Shown: positions 31,484-41,967 of the stretch, one piece after another
Numbering within the stretch: the first letter of the stretch is position 1
How the letters are laid out: every line of letters starts with the position of its first letter
NCBI GenBank assembly: GCA_032690845.1
Contig: CM064424.1
Coordinates: forward strand, 35,529,462-35,593,461
Direction of reading: 5' to 3'
DNA length: 64,000 bases
Source: Eleusine coracana subsp. coracana
Lineage: Eukaryota > Streptophyta > Magnoliopsida > Poales > Poaceae
Translations under genes and position numbers: made by a program
Notes under the pieces: generated by a model
Told to the model about the DNA's origin: nothing
The model's input: the letters and a program-made list of their open reading frames with translations, nothing else
Database searches by the model: none

Positions 31484-32605
31484 TAGGTTCCCCGTGAGGT
31501 ATTATCGTGTTCTTCCCTTTAGATTCGTTTTGTGTTTATCACCTTTTGTCCACGAAAAAGCCTACAAAAAAAATTTCCCCACCATCCCAGACTCTGTTAA
31601 GCCTTTGCATAATTTAATTTCAGAGTCCGTAGTGTTGAGTTTGTGTCCTAGTCGAGTTCAGTTGCTGGTTTGAATTTGTGTTTCGATTCGGTTTGTGTTT
31701 TGATCTCCGCTGCACACCACCATCACCATCGTGTTTTCCATTGGATTCACCATCATGTCACCCACTCACCACACCCACAATCCGTTGCCAACAAAAAACC
31801 CTACCCGATTCGGTTCCCCCCCCCCCCCCCCACCCCTCAAACCCTATCTTGACATACCTTCGGTAAAACAGGCATAGCTTTTCGCTCGTTGCTCCGATTG
31901 GGCTGAAATTTTTACAGCAGATTCTTGACTCAAAGTTAAGATGACCCACACTTAGCTCCGCCCTATGTGCCCTCATCAGAAAATTCAAAAAAAATGGGAA
32001 AAAATAGAAAAAAAATTATGAAGTCAAAAATAGCGCTTTCGATGAAACTTTGAGATTTTGCCTACCCTTTGTTTTCCCTCTGTTTGAGTTGAAACTTCTT
32101 GTGGTTCCTTCCTTTGTGTTCCTCTATCACAGAAAAATAGTGGAAAAATCATACAAAAAAAATCAAGATTTTGATTTGCCCCCCCCCCCCCCCCCCCCGC
32201 CCTGAAAATTCTAAGTCTGTGAAGTCTGTTTTGTTTCTTGCTGCCTTTTCCATTGTTCTTTGCCATTGTTCTTGCTGTCACAACTGTTTTTGAACACGAT
32301 TCTTTTGTCAGCAATTAGGACACTGCTTTGGACATTTATTCAGTGCTACTATCTGTTATTGAATTATGTTCCAGTGACATACATATTAGCCTTCCAAGCT
32401 ATACATATTGCAGCACAGGTTTCTTCCTTGCAACTATTACACCCAAGCTCAACAATAGATTATGTCGACCTGTTTGACTTTGGTAAGAACACTTGCAAGA
32501 TTGTGATACATTTCTTCTGATATTGTTTTCCACTTTCTACACCTCTGCTGCCTTCTAGTTGATAGGGCTAATCTTTTTGTTTAGTATTGTCTTTTGCTTT
32601 TAACC
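31484..32605 (+). mobile_element. Element F leader with two poly-C tracts
   Basis: This is 1.1 kb of untranslated leader between the primer-binding site and gag. It has C16 at 31816-31831 and C20 at 32179-32198, and long T-rich stretches. No coding domain was found. It should contain the packaging signal, but no specific structure could be assigned by eye. Confidence 0.6.
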
Positions 32606-33418
32606 ATGTCAGAGAAAGGGAAAGGGACACCTCGAGAGTTAGAGTCCCCTATAGACTTCAATGATTGCGTCTCCAAGGCCGAGCTCATGAAGCTTCTTGC
32701 GGACCAGCGTACATTCATAGAAACGAAGTTCACCGAGTTGATGGGTCACATCAACACTGTTGTCCACCGCATTGAGGATGTTGAACGACAACCTCCACCT
32801 CAACGAGCTGCTGTTGATGATGATTTTGACCATGATGCAGACCGTCTTCACCATAATCGACACGATATGGGAGGTAATAACAATCGTGGTAATACTGATA
32901 CTTTTGTTAAGCCCAAATTTAACATACCACCTTTTGCCGGTAGTGCTGACTCTGAAGCATACTTAGATTGGGAACTTGCTGTTGAACAGAAATTTAATTC
33001 TCATTTAGTTCCTGCTGAGCATAGAGTTAGACTTGCTACTAGTGAGTTTACAGGTTTTGCTCTCTTTTGGTGGAATGATCTTTGCAATACTAATGCTGCT
33101 ATACCTGCCACTTGGCCTGTTTTGAAACAACGCATGAAATCTCGTTTTGTCCCTCCTTATTACCAACATGATTTACGTTTGAAATTACAATCTTTAACAC
33201 AAGGTAGTAATACAGTAGAGGAATATTATCAGGAATTGCTTATTGGTTTAGCACGTTGTGATATACATGAAGATGATCTTGCAACTAGTGCTAGATTTTT
33301 TGGTGGTTTGAACCGTGATATCCAGAATATTGTTGACTATAAAGAGTGGAATAGGTTCAGCCAATTGTATCATATTGCTCTTAAGGCTGAACGAGAAGTA
33401 CAGGGACGCTTTCCATAA
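32606..33418 (+). CDS. Element F Gag (270 aa to first stop)
   Basis: The ATG at 32606 (ccATGtcagag) opens a frame that ends at TAA 33416-33418. After an N-terminal segment (MSEKGKGTPRELESPID) and a short helical part (AELMKLLADQRTFIETKFTE) there is an Asp/His/Asn-rich linker, then the retrotransposon gag domain: PKFNIPPFAGSADSEAYLDW, LATSEFTGFALFWWNDL, WPVLKQRMKSRFVPPYYQHD, TVEEYYQELLIGLARCDI. Gag forms the particle that packs element RNA. The zinc knuckle lies after the stop, in the same frame. The stop is one base from a sense codon, so this is probably a recent lesion. The upstream frame is open to 32594 through TTG, but ATG 32606 is the first ATG. Confidence 0.85.
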   Translation: MSEKGKGTPRELESPIDFNDCVSKAELMKLLADQRTFIETKFTELMGHINTVVHRIEDVERQPPPQRAAVDDDFDHDADRLHHNRHDMGGNNNRGNTDTFVKPKFNIPPFAGSADSEAYLDWELAVEQKFNSHLVPAEHRVRLATSEFTGFALFWWNDLCNTNAAIPATWPVLKQRMKSRFVPPYYQHDLRLKLQSLTQGSNTVEEYYQELLIGLARCDIHEDDLATSARFFGGLNRDIQNIVDYKEWNRFSQLYHIALKAEREVQGRFP

Positions 33419-34744
33419 CAATCTTGCAGGTCCAACACTGAGCAATATCTCCAGCAATGCACTGGAGTAGAGAACTTGAAGAGTCATATTACTAAGACAC
33501 CAGCAACAACTTTTCCACTTACGCCTACTTCTGCGGCGCAATCGTCTAGTGTGCAGCACCAACACCAGAAGAAGGTTACTACTTCCGATACTAGGAGTGG
33601 CTCCTCCACCACCATAATTTGCCACTGCTGCAAAGGCATGGGACATGTCATGAAGGATTGCTCTAGTCGTCGTGCTTTCATCGCTACCGCTGATGGGTAT
33701 GAAAGTTCTAGTGATGTTGAAGATGAATTTGCTCGTATGCCTAACCTTGTTGCAGATTTGACGGAGGAGCAGGAGACTACCGCCATTGATTCTATTGCTG
33801 CCACCGCGGGCTTTCCTAGCCTCATTGTACAGCGTGTGTTGACCACTCGGGTGGGACAAGAGGAAGAACAACAATGCAACAATTTATTCTACATGTACCT
33901 CATTGTTGCGGACCGCCGTGTTCTCACCATCATTGATACTCGGAGCTGTAACAACTTGGTAAGTTCTGATTTGGTAAGAAAACTTGGCTTGACCACGCAT
34001 GCACTACATCAGCCCTACCACATCAAATGGCTCAACAATAGTGGTACGGCATAGGTAACTCGATCAGCACGCATACACTTTTCAGTAGGTTCTTATCAAG
34101 ACTTTGCTGATTTTCATGTTGTACCTATACAAGCATGTTCGCTTTTATTAGACCGTCCATGGGAATATGATACGGATGCTGTCCATCATGGTAGAACAAA
34201 TACATATACATTCGTGCATAAGGACAAGAATATTACTTTGTGTCCGTTATTGCCTGCTGATATTAGAAATCATTTTAAACTACTTGCTGAAAATACTGAG
34301 AATAAACATGATAACAAACAACTTTCTAATGTTAAACATAAGGCTATTCAGTTAAAGGGAGGTGCTTTTCTTGCTATGACATCTACTGTTAGTATTCTTT
34401 GTGATAATCATGATGCACCTTGCTATACTATGCTTTGTCATGATATATCTTCTATTGATGATCATGTATCTTGTACTTTGCATTCTGCTAGTGCTAACCT
34501 TTTGCAGGAGATTGATGCTGAGACGGAGTCGAGGGCAACTCCAATTCAAGAAGGGGAGGATGATGAGGACATCACCATGCTGGATACGCGCATATCATGG
34601 CCTTCCCCAAGTTACAAGTCGTCACCAACTCGGTCGTCACGTTTGTCTCGGATTCAGCCGACACCCCTTCACGATTTTGATGATATCTCTCACATCCGAC
34701 GTCCAAACGAGGCGTTCTTTGATGCGATGGAAAGAGGACGATGA
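33419..34744 (+). pseudogene. Element F Gag C-terminus and aspartic protease, same frame
   Basis: The frame of Gag continues after TAA at 33416-33418. It contains a CCHC zinc knuckle CHCCKGMGHVMKDC (33622-33663), an acidic linker, and a protease region with LTIIDTRSCNNLVSSDLVRK, where the usual D-T/S-G active site reads D-T-R, then a second stop (TAG 34052-34054) and a tail with ACSLLLDRPWEYDTDAVHHG. After 34560 the frame runs into the 3' LTR and stops at 34742-34744. No RT follows. The D-T-R change and the stops indicate a dead protease. The sense of the tail (LLPADIRNHFKL) is unknown. Confidence 0.75.
34549..34560 (+). other. Element F polypurine tract
   Basis: AAGAAGGGGAGGA lies within about 34548-34560 directly before the LTR start TGATGAGG (34561), inside the coding frame. 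Confidence 0.65.
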
Positions 34745-35323
34745 CGCTGTCGTTTTGATTCTGGTCCTAGCTCCAGAAGGATCGTGAGTCATAATATGTA
34801 ACCATGACAAGGTGTTGTATCACCTATTTTAGACCAACTTGGCCATGTATCGTGTCGGGCCTTAAACCCATATTGTGGGCGCCCCCCCCTGTCGCCCCCA
34901 ACCCTAGGACGTCTTTGTTTCCTACATAAACTCAGTAGCCACCGTCTTTTAGTTTCGTGTTTTGTTTAGTTCAGTTTTTTAGAGAGAAACTTGATCGAAT
35001 TATTATAACTGTGACGACAAGTCCTTTTACAGTAATCCAGGACCCCTATTCTTGTTCTACACCACTGTGGCGATTAGTCCTTTTGTGATCAGAGCTTGAA
35101 CCTTTTCTTGTGATTCACTTCATCCATACTTGCAATTTCAGATTGCGTATTTATCCTCTCTTGCTTGTGTTCTCGATTTCGCTTGCAGGAACAATCAAGT
35201 TGTGCTTGGTGTAACGGTTGTGGGGTTGGATCGTGTCTGATTCACGCCGGGTCGTCGACGCCGAGTTTCCCAAATTCGAGTTTATCCCCTTACCACTCGG
35301 AAGATCGGGCCATATCTACTTCA
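34561..35323 (+). mobile_element. Element F 3' LTR (763 bp)
   Basis: It matches the 5' LTR from TGATGAGGACATC to CTACTTCA. It is followed by tgacg, the target duplicate. Differences from the 5' LTR are mostly single-base transitions. The U3 carries the same TACATAAA variant (34923-34930). Confidence 0.85.
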
Positions 35324-37200
35324 TGACGACTTATAATTTGGGAAAGGCCATAATATGCACGTATCCAGCACGGTGATGTCCTCATCACTATCAAAGCAAC
35401 CTATACCTGTATAAGGGATAAAGACAATAGGACTTAGTATTAATGCATATGGGGTATTAATCAATTCCTAAAATCTAATACACAATCATGACTCACAACT
35501 TGAGTGATAATAAAATAAAATAATTTAAAATATAGGTGAGATGCACCGACTTGCCTTGTGAGGTTTCGGTGTTAGTGGTGGTGTCCTGGGGTGGTTCAAT
35601 GTCGGTCGGCAACTCTTTGTGGATCGGCTCGACAACAATCTCGTTAACACTGGCGTCTATAAGACATGTATGATGTTATTTAATATCATGCGGTGCCATA
35701 AAATGACAAGGATTATCTCATGTATGTGTACGCGATGTTGAATGCTATGCAGATGTAGATATTGAGTAGTTATATAATTAACTAAACTTATCTCAAATAC
35801 TTCTCATTGATTCCATTAATTAATGTGATTAAAGTACTAATTAATAGTGTTTTATTAAATAAATCCTAAATTAATATTATTTATTAACTAATAAATTATT
35901 AATATGAAGTAATTATATAATTATCCTAATTAATTATGATTTATTAAGCATTTATTATTTTTAAGAATATTCAGAAATTAAATAAATTCACATAATACTT
36001 TTAATTAAATAAATTAACAGAAAATAATATTTGTAATCTAATGAACTTTATTTCATATTTTTCTGATGTATAAATGATTAGTTATGAATTTTCAAAGATT
36101 ATCTGAATTTCCCAGAATTACTTTAATCCTATTTTAAATCCTTTTTACTGCGACCAATGAGATTGCAGCCACACGGAAGGCTACAAAGTACTGTGGCTGG
36201 ATCCCACATAGCCACATGTGATCAGGACTGTGTGGTCATGTGTGTGGCTCCGATGTTGGAGCACGGCGACGCGGGCCGAGCTCACTGGAGAGCTCGCCAC
36301 CGATGGCTAGGGCCACCGCACTGTGCTCCGGCATGCACTATATGCATCCTGACTACACTCTGAACACATGCATGGACTTGGTGGGTTTAGGAGCTCACCA
36401 GAAGCTTGTCAGCGGCGGCAATAGTGATGACGTCGACGGCGGTCAGCAAAACACAAACTGCATGACGATGGAGTGATGGTTTGGATCAAGGATAAGTCCA
36501 GGGGGTGCGCAACTCCGCAAAGCAACTATGTGCGCAAGCAATTTAACCAGGACTCACCGTGCACCAAGCTGTGATCAAATTTGCCTTCTGTTCTGTTCTT
36601 GCCGGCAATAAAGATTTTGCCCAATTCCTGGATTCAGCTTGGGAATTGAGTGGTGTGTGTTCGGAAGGGGAAAAGGAAGGAGTTTGCGTTGCTTTAATGA
36701 AGCTGGAGACTCAGAGAAAAGTGCCAGCAGTGAGGAGCTCGGTTCCACCCATGGCAGCTGAAACCGGAAGAGAGAAAAAGAGAGCCGTGCGGGAGGAAGT
36801 GAGAGCCGAAACAGAGAGAGAAGAAAAGGAGGCGCGCGGAGGCGGTGCCGCCGCTGCGCTGGCGTCCAAGCAGGCGCGCAAACAGCTGCGTGGCACAGCG
36901 GCGCTCGGCTCCTGCGCCGAGGCCTGCTCGCCCGCGTGCTCCCGCGTGCTCTGGCAGGGAGAAGACGAGGATGAACGTGGGTCCCGCTTGTCAGTGAGAA
37001 GGTAAGTTTTCTTTTACTCTTACATTCTGATTTACCTCTTTCTACTATTATTTGTATTCTGAGAATTTTGTAAATTTTTATGTCAATAATTTAGATTGTT
37101 TCAACACTTTTTGTTATATATAAAATTTCAATTTCTAATTTTTTTAAACCTATAATGTACATGATACATTATTTTATTAACTTATACTAGGGTTGTTACA

Positions 37201-38238
37201 CAACATCATTCAAATTATTCAAACCATCCAATCATTACTTTGTGTTTTCAGCACAACTCAATTTTATATAGCGACGACTCAAAAAGAACCCTCATTACAA
37301 TTAACTACACATTTATAGCGGTGGCCTAAAACATCACCCACTGCTAAAGCCCATAGTAGCTACGGCTCAAAACTTCAACTGCCGCTACAAAAGATTTATA
37401 ACCCTAAACAACGGTTTGAAACTTCCACACAACCCATGATCATTGTCGAGAGAAGCTACTCCTATTCAGTCGACAAGCATGTCGAGATGCACGTGCCCAC
37501 ATGGCTCGGGTTCTAAATATTGTATGAATATAAAACAGTGCATGAATTGGCGCTAACTTAGCTTCTCTTGTGTGGCGAAGCCGAAAAATTACCTTGAGGG
37601 GGACCTAATAGTAGTATTTAGGTGTTGAGGGGGCCAAATTGAATATTTGTACTGAAATATATGCTAAAATCTGGTGTTCAAGAGTATAGTGTAGCTAGCA
37701 TAGGGCATAGGAAGGGGCGGAGCTCCCATAAGTCCTGTGTATTCCTAGGAATACATAAGATTTGTATCATGAACTCAATATAAGTGGCTCAATCAACAAG
37801 GTATAGAAAAATGCATTATAATTCTATCAAATACTCTCAAACTTCTCTTAAATGACTGATAAATCTTAATTGGAACAGTTTTTAACTATCATGGACTTTT
37901 TTTCATGCAATTCGTATTTTTCTATGGTCGGAAATACCCTGTTGTCAAGTCCTGGCTCCGCCACTGAGCCAGGACTGGTGTTCAAGAGCATAGGGGGGCC
38001 AGGCCCCTGCTCGACCCCCCCCCCCTAAAAGGAAGTTCATTGTGGCAATGTGCTACTGTAGTTGACTTTTAGTTCACATTGTTTGCTGGTCAAAGTTCTA
38101 CTATCGTCTCTAAGATTTATATAATAAAATTAGTTAATTGTCTGGCATAATAATTCACATTGTATGTTTTGAATTTTGTATTACCTTCTTTCAAGGTGTC
38201 AGGCTTAGTAGTAGGAGTGACACGCACCAGCATACTAT
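37201..38238. other. Intergenic sequence without recognised gene
   Basis: Starting with caaca, where a gypsy A target duplicate would be expected, this stretch is AT-rich and resembles DNA-transposon debris. At 37300-37420 there are repeated atagcggtggc/gccgctacaaaag-type motifs, as in subterminal regions of CACTA-like elements. It also has a perfect hairpin at 37948-37976 and a C11 run at 38015-38025. No ORF has a domain. Confidence 0.5.
37948..37976. repeat. Perfect 11-bp inverted repeat with 7-base loop
   Basis: The arms AGTCCTGGCTC (37948-37958) and GAGCCAGGACT (37966-37976) are separated by cgccact. It stands in otherwise AT-rich sequence. It resembles transposon-derived sequence (ctccgccactg phrases) rather than a terminator. 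Confidence 0.75.
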
Positions 38239-39155
38239 GGGGGTGTTTGGCATGGCTCCAGAGCCGAGCTCATGTTCGGAGCTGGACATAGCCAGCCAAA
38301 CATCCCAACTCTAAAAATATGTGGAGCTAGCCAACTCCATGGAGTTAGAGGAGCCCCAGTTCATTTTCTCATAGCACCTCAAATCCAACTTCTAAGACCA
38401 GTGGAGTTGGGAATAATTATCTGCATTGCCATCGGTTACATAGAAAAAACGGTTCATTCTTTTATTTTCTCCCACCGACGCGTGCCTGCTCCTTTCTTCC
38501 TCCCGCCGCCTCCTCCCTTCTTCCTCCCGCCGCCTCCTCCCTTCTGTCGCCAACGCCTCCTCCTCCTCCTTTCTCCCACTGACATGCGCCTCCTCCTTTC
38601 TTCCTCCCGTCGCCTCCTCCTTTCGCACCGCCGCTGACCTCCACCGCCTTGCACCGTCGAGCTCATCAGTTTCGGATTGACAAGGAAGAGGAGGAGGAGG
38701 AGAAGTCAAGAGGCGGACCGGCTCCCTCGTGCCGTGGACGACCTTGCACCGGCCTCGTCCGCCACAGTGCCTGCGCCGCTCCGCTCCTACCCCCAGCCCG
38801 TGCCGATTCGCACCACCGCGGCAGCCTTGAGTCATCCCTAGCCCAACACCGCTCCACTCCGCCAGCTCACCTCGCCCCTATCTCGTGCTGATTCGCGCCG
38901 CCCTGATTCCGATTCGTAGTGCCGTGCCTCGATTTGTGCCGTTCATCCACCTCGATTTGCATCGCTCATCCAGTGGAGACGAGGAGGAAGGGCTAGTGGA
39001 AAACGAGGAAGACGTATTATCTGTTTTACGTGTTTGACCATGCTTTTGTGGAGCTGGGGTGTTTGGAATGGCTCCACCCCATAGTAGAGCAGCTCTACAC
39101 TGGTGTTTTGGAGTGGAGCTACTCCACCATGGAGCAGAGCCATGCCAAACACGCC
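38239..39155. mobile_element. TIR transposon K (917 bp, non-autonomous)
   Basis: The ends form a terminal inverted repeat: GGGGGTGTTTGGCATGGCTC at the left, and the right end read in reverse is GGGCGTGTTTGGCATGGCTC, 19 of 20 matching. Near the ends there are smaller subterminal inverted repeats (ggagctagccaactccatggag). The middle has a GC-rich block with three imperfect tandem copies of a 25-bp unit (cttcctcccgccgcctcctc, 38505-38625) and an antisense frame (38835-38392) without domains. No transposase is present. PIF/Harbinger- or hAT-type is possible, but the flanks (ctat, taac) do not show a clean target duplication. Confidence 0.65.
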
Positions 39156-39368
39156 CTAACTAGTTAGTATCAGTATAGGACATTAATCTATAGATTTGCG
39201 TCTGGTCCTAAAAATTGCAATCCCCTTCTAATTACAAGATCCACATTAAAAAAGAGAACTAGATCTTCATAGTAGTGTGGTACTCGGTACTCCATTACCG
39301 ATTGAAAATCGTCCAACATTTCCGAGCTTCAGTCCTTTCCAGATTTCACCAAGTCTCATCTGGGTCAT
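39156..39368. other. Short intergenic stretch
   Basis: 213 bp between TIR element K and the LINE target duplicate. No gene, repeat or motif was recognised. Confidence 0.4.
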
Positions 39369-39385
39369 GACACATTACACGAGTT
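39369..39385. repeat. Target duplication of LINE J, left copy
   Basis: gacacattacacgagtt (17 bp) at 39369-39385 is repeated exactly at 45538-45554, just outside the two ends of LINE J. Duplications of this length are typical of target-primed LINE insertion. Confidence 0.85.
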
Positions 39386-39654
39386 TTTAGAAAAGGGAAT
39401 ATATTAAAATTATTTCGGCCTCTACTTCGATCGATACATGTGGCGAAAATTCAACAAACGTAACAAACAACAAGTTAGGATCATATGCCATGGTATGATA
39501 AATACAAAGTTGCTAACCATTACTATTGAACTAAAGGGTAAGACGATTCAAGAAGCACCATCCATTGATGGCGAACACCTCCATGGCCACCGACTCAATA
39601 CAGTGACATGCCATTCTTCAACACCTGGTGATCCTCCTCCTTGTGTAGAAGGGA

Positions 39655-40444
39655 TCACCATCTCACCCAATGGGTTCCTCTGAAGATCACCTGTAATGGA
39701 GAATGGATTGGTGTCTTTTCAAGCACCACATCATTGCGACAAAGCCATAATGCCCAACATAAGCCCGACACACCACACCAAATTAGTTTCTTAAGTTTTG
39801 ACTCTGTATCCCCTAACCAGTTAAACAACAAATGTTGAAAGTTGACAGATGGAAAAATGTTAAAGGTGACATGCAAAATTCTCCAAACGAACTTAGCCAT
39901 ATTGCATTCAAAAAACAGATGACGAATGCTCCCATTAAGACCACAGAAAGAACAGTTGATACTCTTGTTCCAATTTTTTCTGGCTAAGTTATCCTTTGTT
40001 ACTGTGACACCTTTAAAGAGGTACCACATAAAATTTTTGATTTTAAGTGGAACTTTAATCTTCCACATGTTCACATTGATGGGAAGAGCTTGGGCTGTCG
40101 AGAGGGCTATATACATGGATTTCACAGAGAATAACCCACTTTGGTGAAGCCCCCACGAGAAGGCATCGTTATTGTCTGACAAATGCACATTAGAGAGCGT
40201 TATTAACAGCCAGTACCAAGACTAAGTTTTGACCAACTAAGGCTCTTCTGAAGGAGACATTTAAAGGATTAGATCCAAAAATAAAAGCTACAGTACTATT
40301 CTTCCTTCTAACCAAGTTGTAAAGATTAGGGAATTTATCCATGAGGGGACAATTTCCAAACCAGTGGTCCTCCCAGAACCTAATGGTAGAGCCATCACCG
40401 AGATGGAATTTTCCAAGGCAAAAAAACTCCCTTTTGATGCCCAT
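39655..40444 (-). pseudogene. LINE J ORF2, zf-RVT C-terminal domain
   Basis: The frame 40188-39655 carries the reverse-transcriptase-associated zinc-binding region: FSVKSMYIALS, VPLKIKNFMWYLFKGVTVTK, then CSFCGLNGSIRHLFFECNMA (CxxC...HxxxxC), and LWLCRNDVVLEK at the end. The frame 40444-40190 adds the preceding GNCPLMDKFPNLYNLVRRKN block. A one-base gap separates them. In L1-type ORF2 this domain helps bind the element RNA. It ends at 39655 and is followed by a short 3' region. Confidence 0.8.
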
Positions 40445-40486
40445 AATGCTGGACCAAAAATGAGAGTCGCCCGGCTTTCTTTCTAC

Positions 40487-41967
40487 CTAGGAAAGAGTTT
40501 TGGTCTGTAAGTATTTTCTTCTTAGAATATTTTGCCAAATACCATCGCTATTAGAAAGTCTGAAAAGCCACTTGCTTAGTAGACATTTATTTTGGGGGTC
40601 TAGGTTTAAAATTCCCATGCCTCCCTGGTTTTTTGGTGTACACAAAATACTCCATTTGGTTAAACGGTACTTTTTCTTATGACCCTCATTTTGCCAGTAG
40701 AATCTGGATCTATAGTAATCTAACCTCTCTAGGACTCCCTTAGAGACTTCAAAGAAGGAAAACATAAACAATGGTAGACTACTTAAGACCAAGTTGATTA
40801 AAACAAGCCGCCCACCTACAGATAACATTTTACTTTTCCAGCAACTAAGTCTTTTTTGGAACCGTCGTTCTATGTGGTTCCAATTTGCATTGCTAAGTCG
40901 TTTATGATGCATAGGAATGCCTAAATATTTGAATGGAAGAGCACCCAGCTCACATCCAAAAATTTGCGAATATTCTTGGTGGAAATTTGAAGCAATCCTG
41001 TAGCAGAAAACCTCACTCTTGTGGAAGTTAATTTTTAGACCGAAAAGTTGCTCAAATGCACACAGCAAGAGTTTAATATTTCTGGCCTCATCTAAGTTAT
41101 GATCTAACAAGAGAATTGTATCATCCACATACTAAAGGATAGACAAACCATCCTCTACTAGATGCGGGACCACTCCACGACATTGATTATCTAATTTAGC
41201 CCTTTGAATTAATATAGGTAGGAGGTCTATTGCCAAATTTAAAAGAATTGGGGATAGAGGATCTCCCTGCCTAACTCCCTTTTTGGTTTGAAAATAATGA
41301 CCTATGTGATCATTGAATTTCACTGCAACACTCCCCTTTTCTACCACATGTTGAATCCAATCACACCACTTAGGTGAGAATCCCTTGAATCTTAGGGCTT
41401 GTTGGAGAAAAGGCCATTTGATCTTGTCATACGCGTTTTCAAAATATAGCTTAAGAATGACTGCATCACTTTTTCTCCTATGAATCTCATGTAAGGTCTC
41501 ATGTAACGTTACCACTCCATCTAGCATGAAATGCCTTGGCAGAAAGGCGGATTGAGATTGGCATAGGTAATTATTTACTACTAAAGAAAGCCTATTATTC
41601 AGAACCTTCGTGAAGATTTTGAAACTCACATTTAACAAGAAAATAGGGCGGTACAGCTGAATGCACGTAGCATCCCCTTTTTTGGGCAAAAGAGTGATCA
41701 ACCCAAAATTTAGGAAATGAGGTCCAAATTGCCGTCATGAAACACATTAAATAAGCTAATTAGATCTTCTTTGATTAACTCCCAAAAAAATTGATAGAAC
41801 TCAGCCGGGAACCCGTCCGGGCCCGGGGCCTCATTATGTTCCATCTGAAGCACAACTTCTTTAATTTCCTTCTCTGTACGGTGCAATAAGAAACTCATTC
41901 TCTTGCATGGACACTTGAGGGATGTCTTCATGTTAGTCCTCATTAAAGAAAATCTCATTATCTTCAT
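40487..41967 (-). pseudogene. LINE J ORF2, reverse transcriptase
   Basis: The RT is spread over three frames. 41967-41710 has NEAPGPDGFPAEFYQFFWEL (RT motif 0/1). 41701-41132 has LYRPIFLLNVSFKIFTKVLN, QSAFLPRHFMLDGVVTLHE, the LKLYFENAYDKIKWPFLQQ block (motif A, where the first Asp is replaced by Tyr), and GVRQGDPLSPILLNLAIDLL. 41128-40487 has the YVDDTILLLDH motif, with a TAG just before it, and the thumb (LPFKYLGIPMHHKR). This enzyme copies element RNA at a nick in the target DNA. Several stops and one catalytic change make it inactive. Confidence 0.85.

Larger units (their letters stand above)
30702..35323 (+). mobile_element. Element F: complete non-autonomous Ty3/gypsy (4.6 kb)
   Basis: It has both LTRs (30702-31467 and 34561-35323), a primer-binding site at 31470, gag and protease coding sequence in one frame (32606-34560), a polypurine tract at 34549-34560 and perfect 5-bp target duplications. 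RT, RNase H and integrase are absent, as the frame goes from the protease region straight into the 3' LTR. It must therefore depend on another element for reverse transcription and integration. Copies of this gag-protease-only type are known in plants as TR-GAG-like elements. The present copy also has two in-frame stops. Confidence 0.85.
30028..35387 (-). mobile_element. Solo LTR E (inverted), split by element F
   Basis: Minus-oriented LTR of the same family as F. The main part is 30028-30701 and the terminal 64 bp are at 35324-35387. Together they make a complete LTR from TGATGTATATATGG to CTCATCA, flanked by perfect ctatc target duplications. It lacks any internal region. It carries a sound TATA box (TATATAAA on the minus strand, 30391-30398), unlike the F LTRs, and several bases differ from them, so it is a separate older insertion. 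Confidence 0.85.
28801..37200 (-). mobile_element. Gypsy A 5' LTR (about 3.04 kb, interrupted by elements E and F)
   Basis: The LTR runs from TGTGACATCT at 28801 (next to the primer-binding site) to GGTTGTTACA at 37200 (minus-strand start TGTAACAACC). Without the 5.36-kb solo LTR E plus nested F (30028-35387 and one target duplicate) it is about 3.04 kb. The left part resembles the gypsy B LTR (aatactcagcaagtctgacccg near 29188, compare 54771). The segment 35393-36140 is AT-rich, and 36140-37010 is G-rich with a coding-like frame (36559-37005) but no domain. No 3' LTR of gypsy A was found in the window. Confidence 0.75.

Noticed and set aside
28801..37200. Possible tRNA gene or promoter near the TGGTATCAGAGC-like motifs
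   Set aside because: These short matches are retroelement primer-binding sites next to LTRs. No cloverleaf or internal A/B box was seen.
38392..38835. 147-codon frame on the minus strand in element K as a gene
   Set aside because: It is made of Arg- and Glu-rich low-complexity repeats from a tandemly repeated GC-rich block within a TIR transposon.
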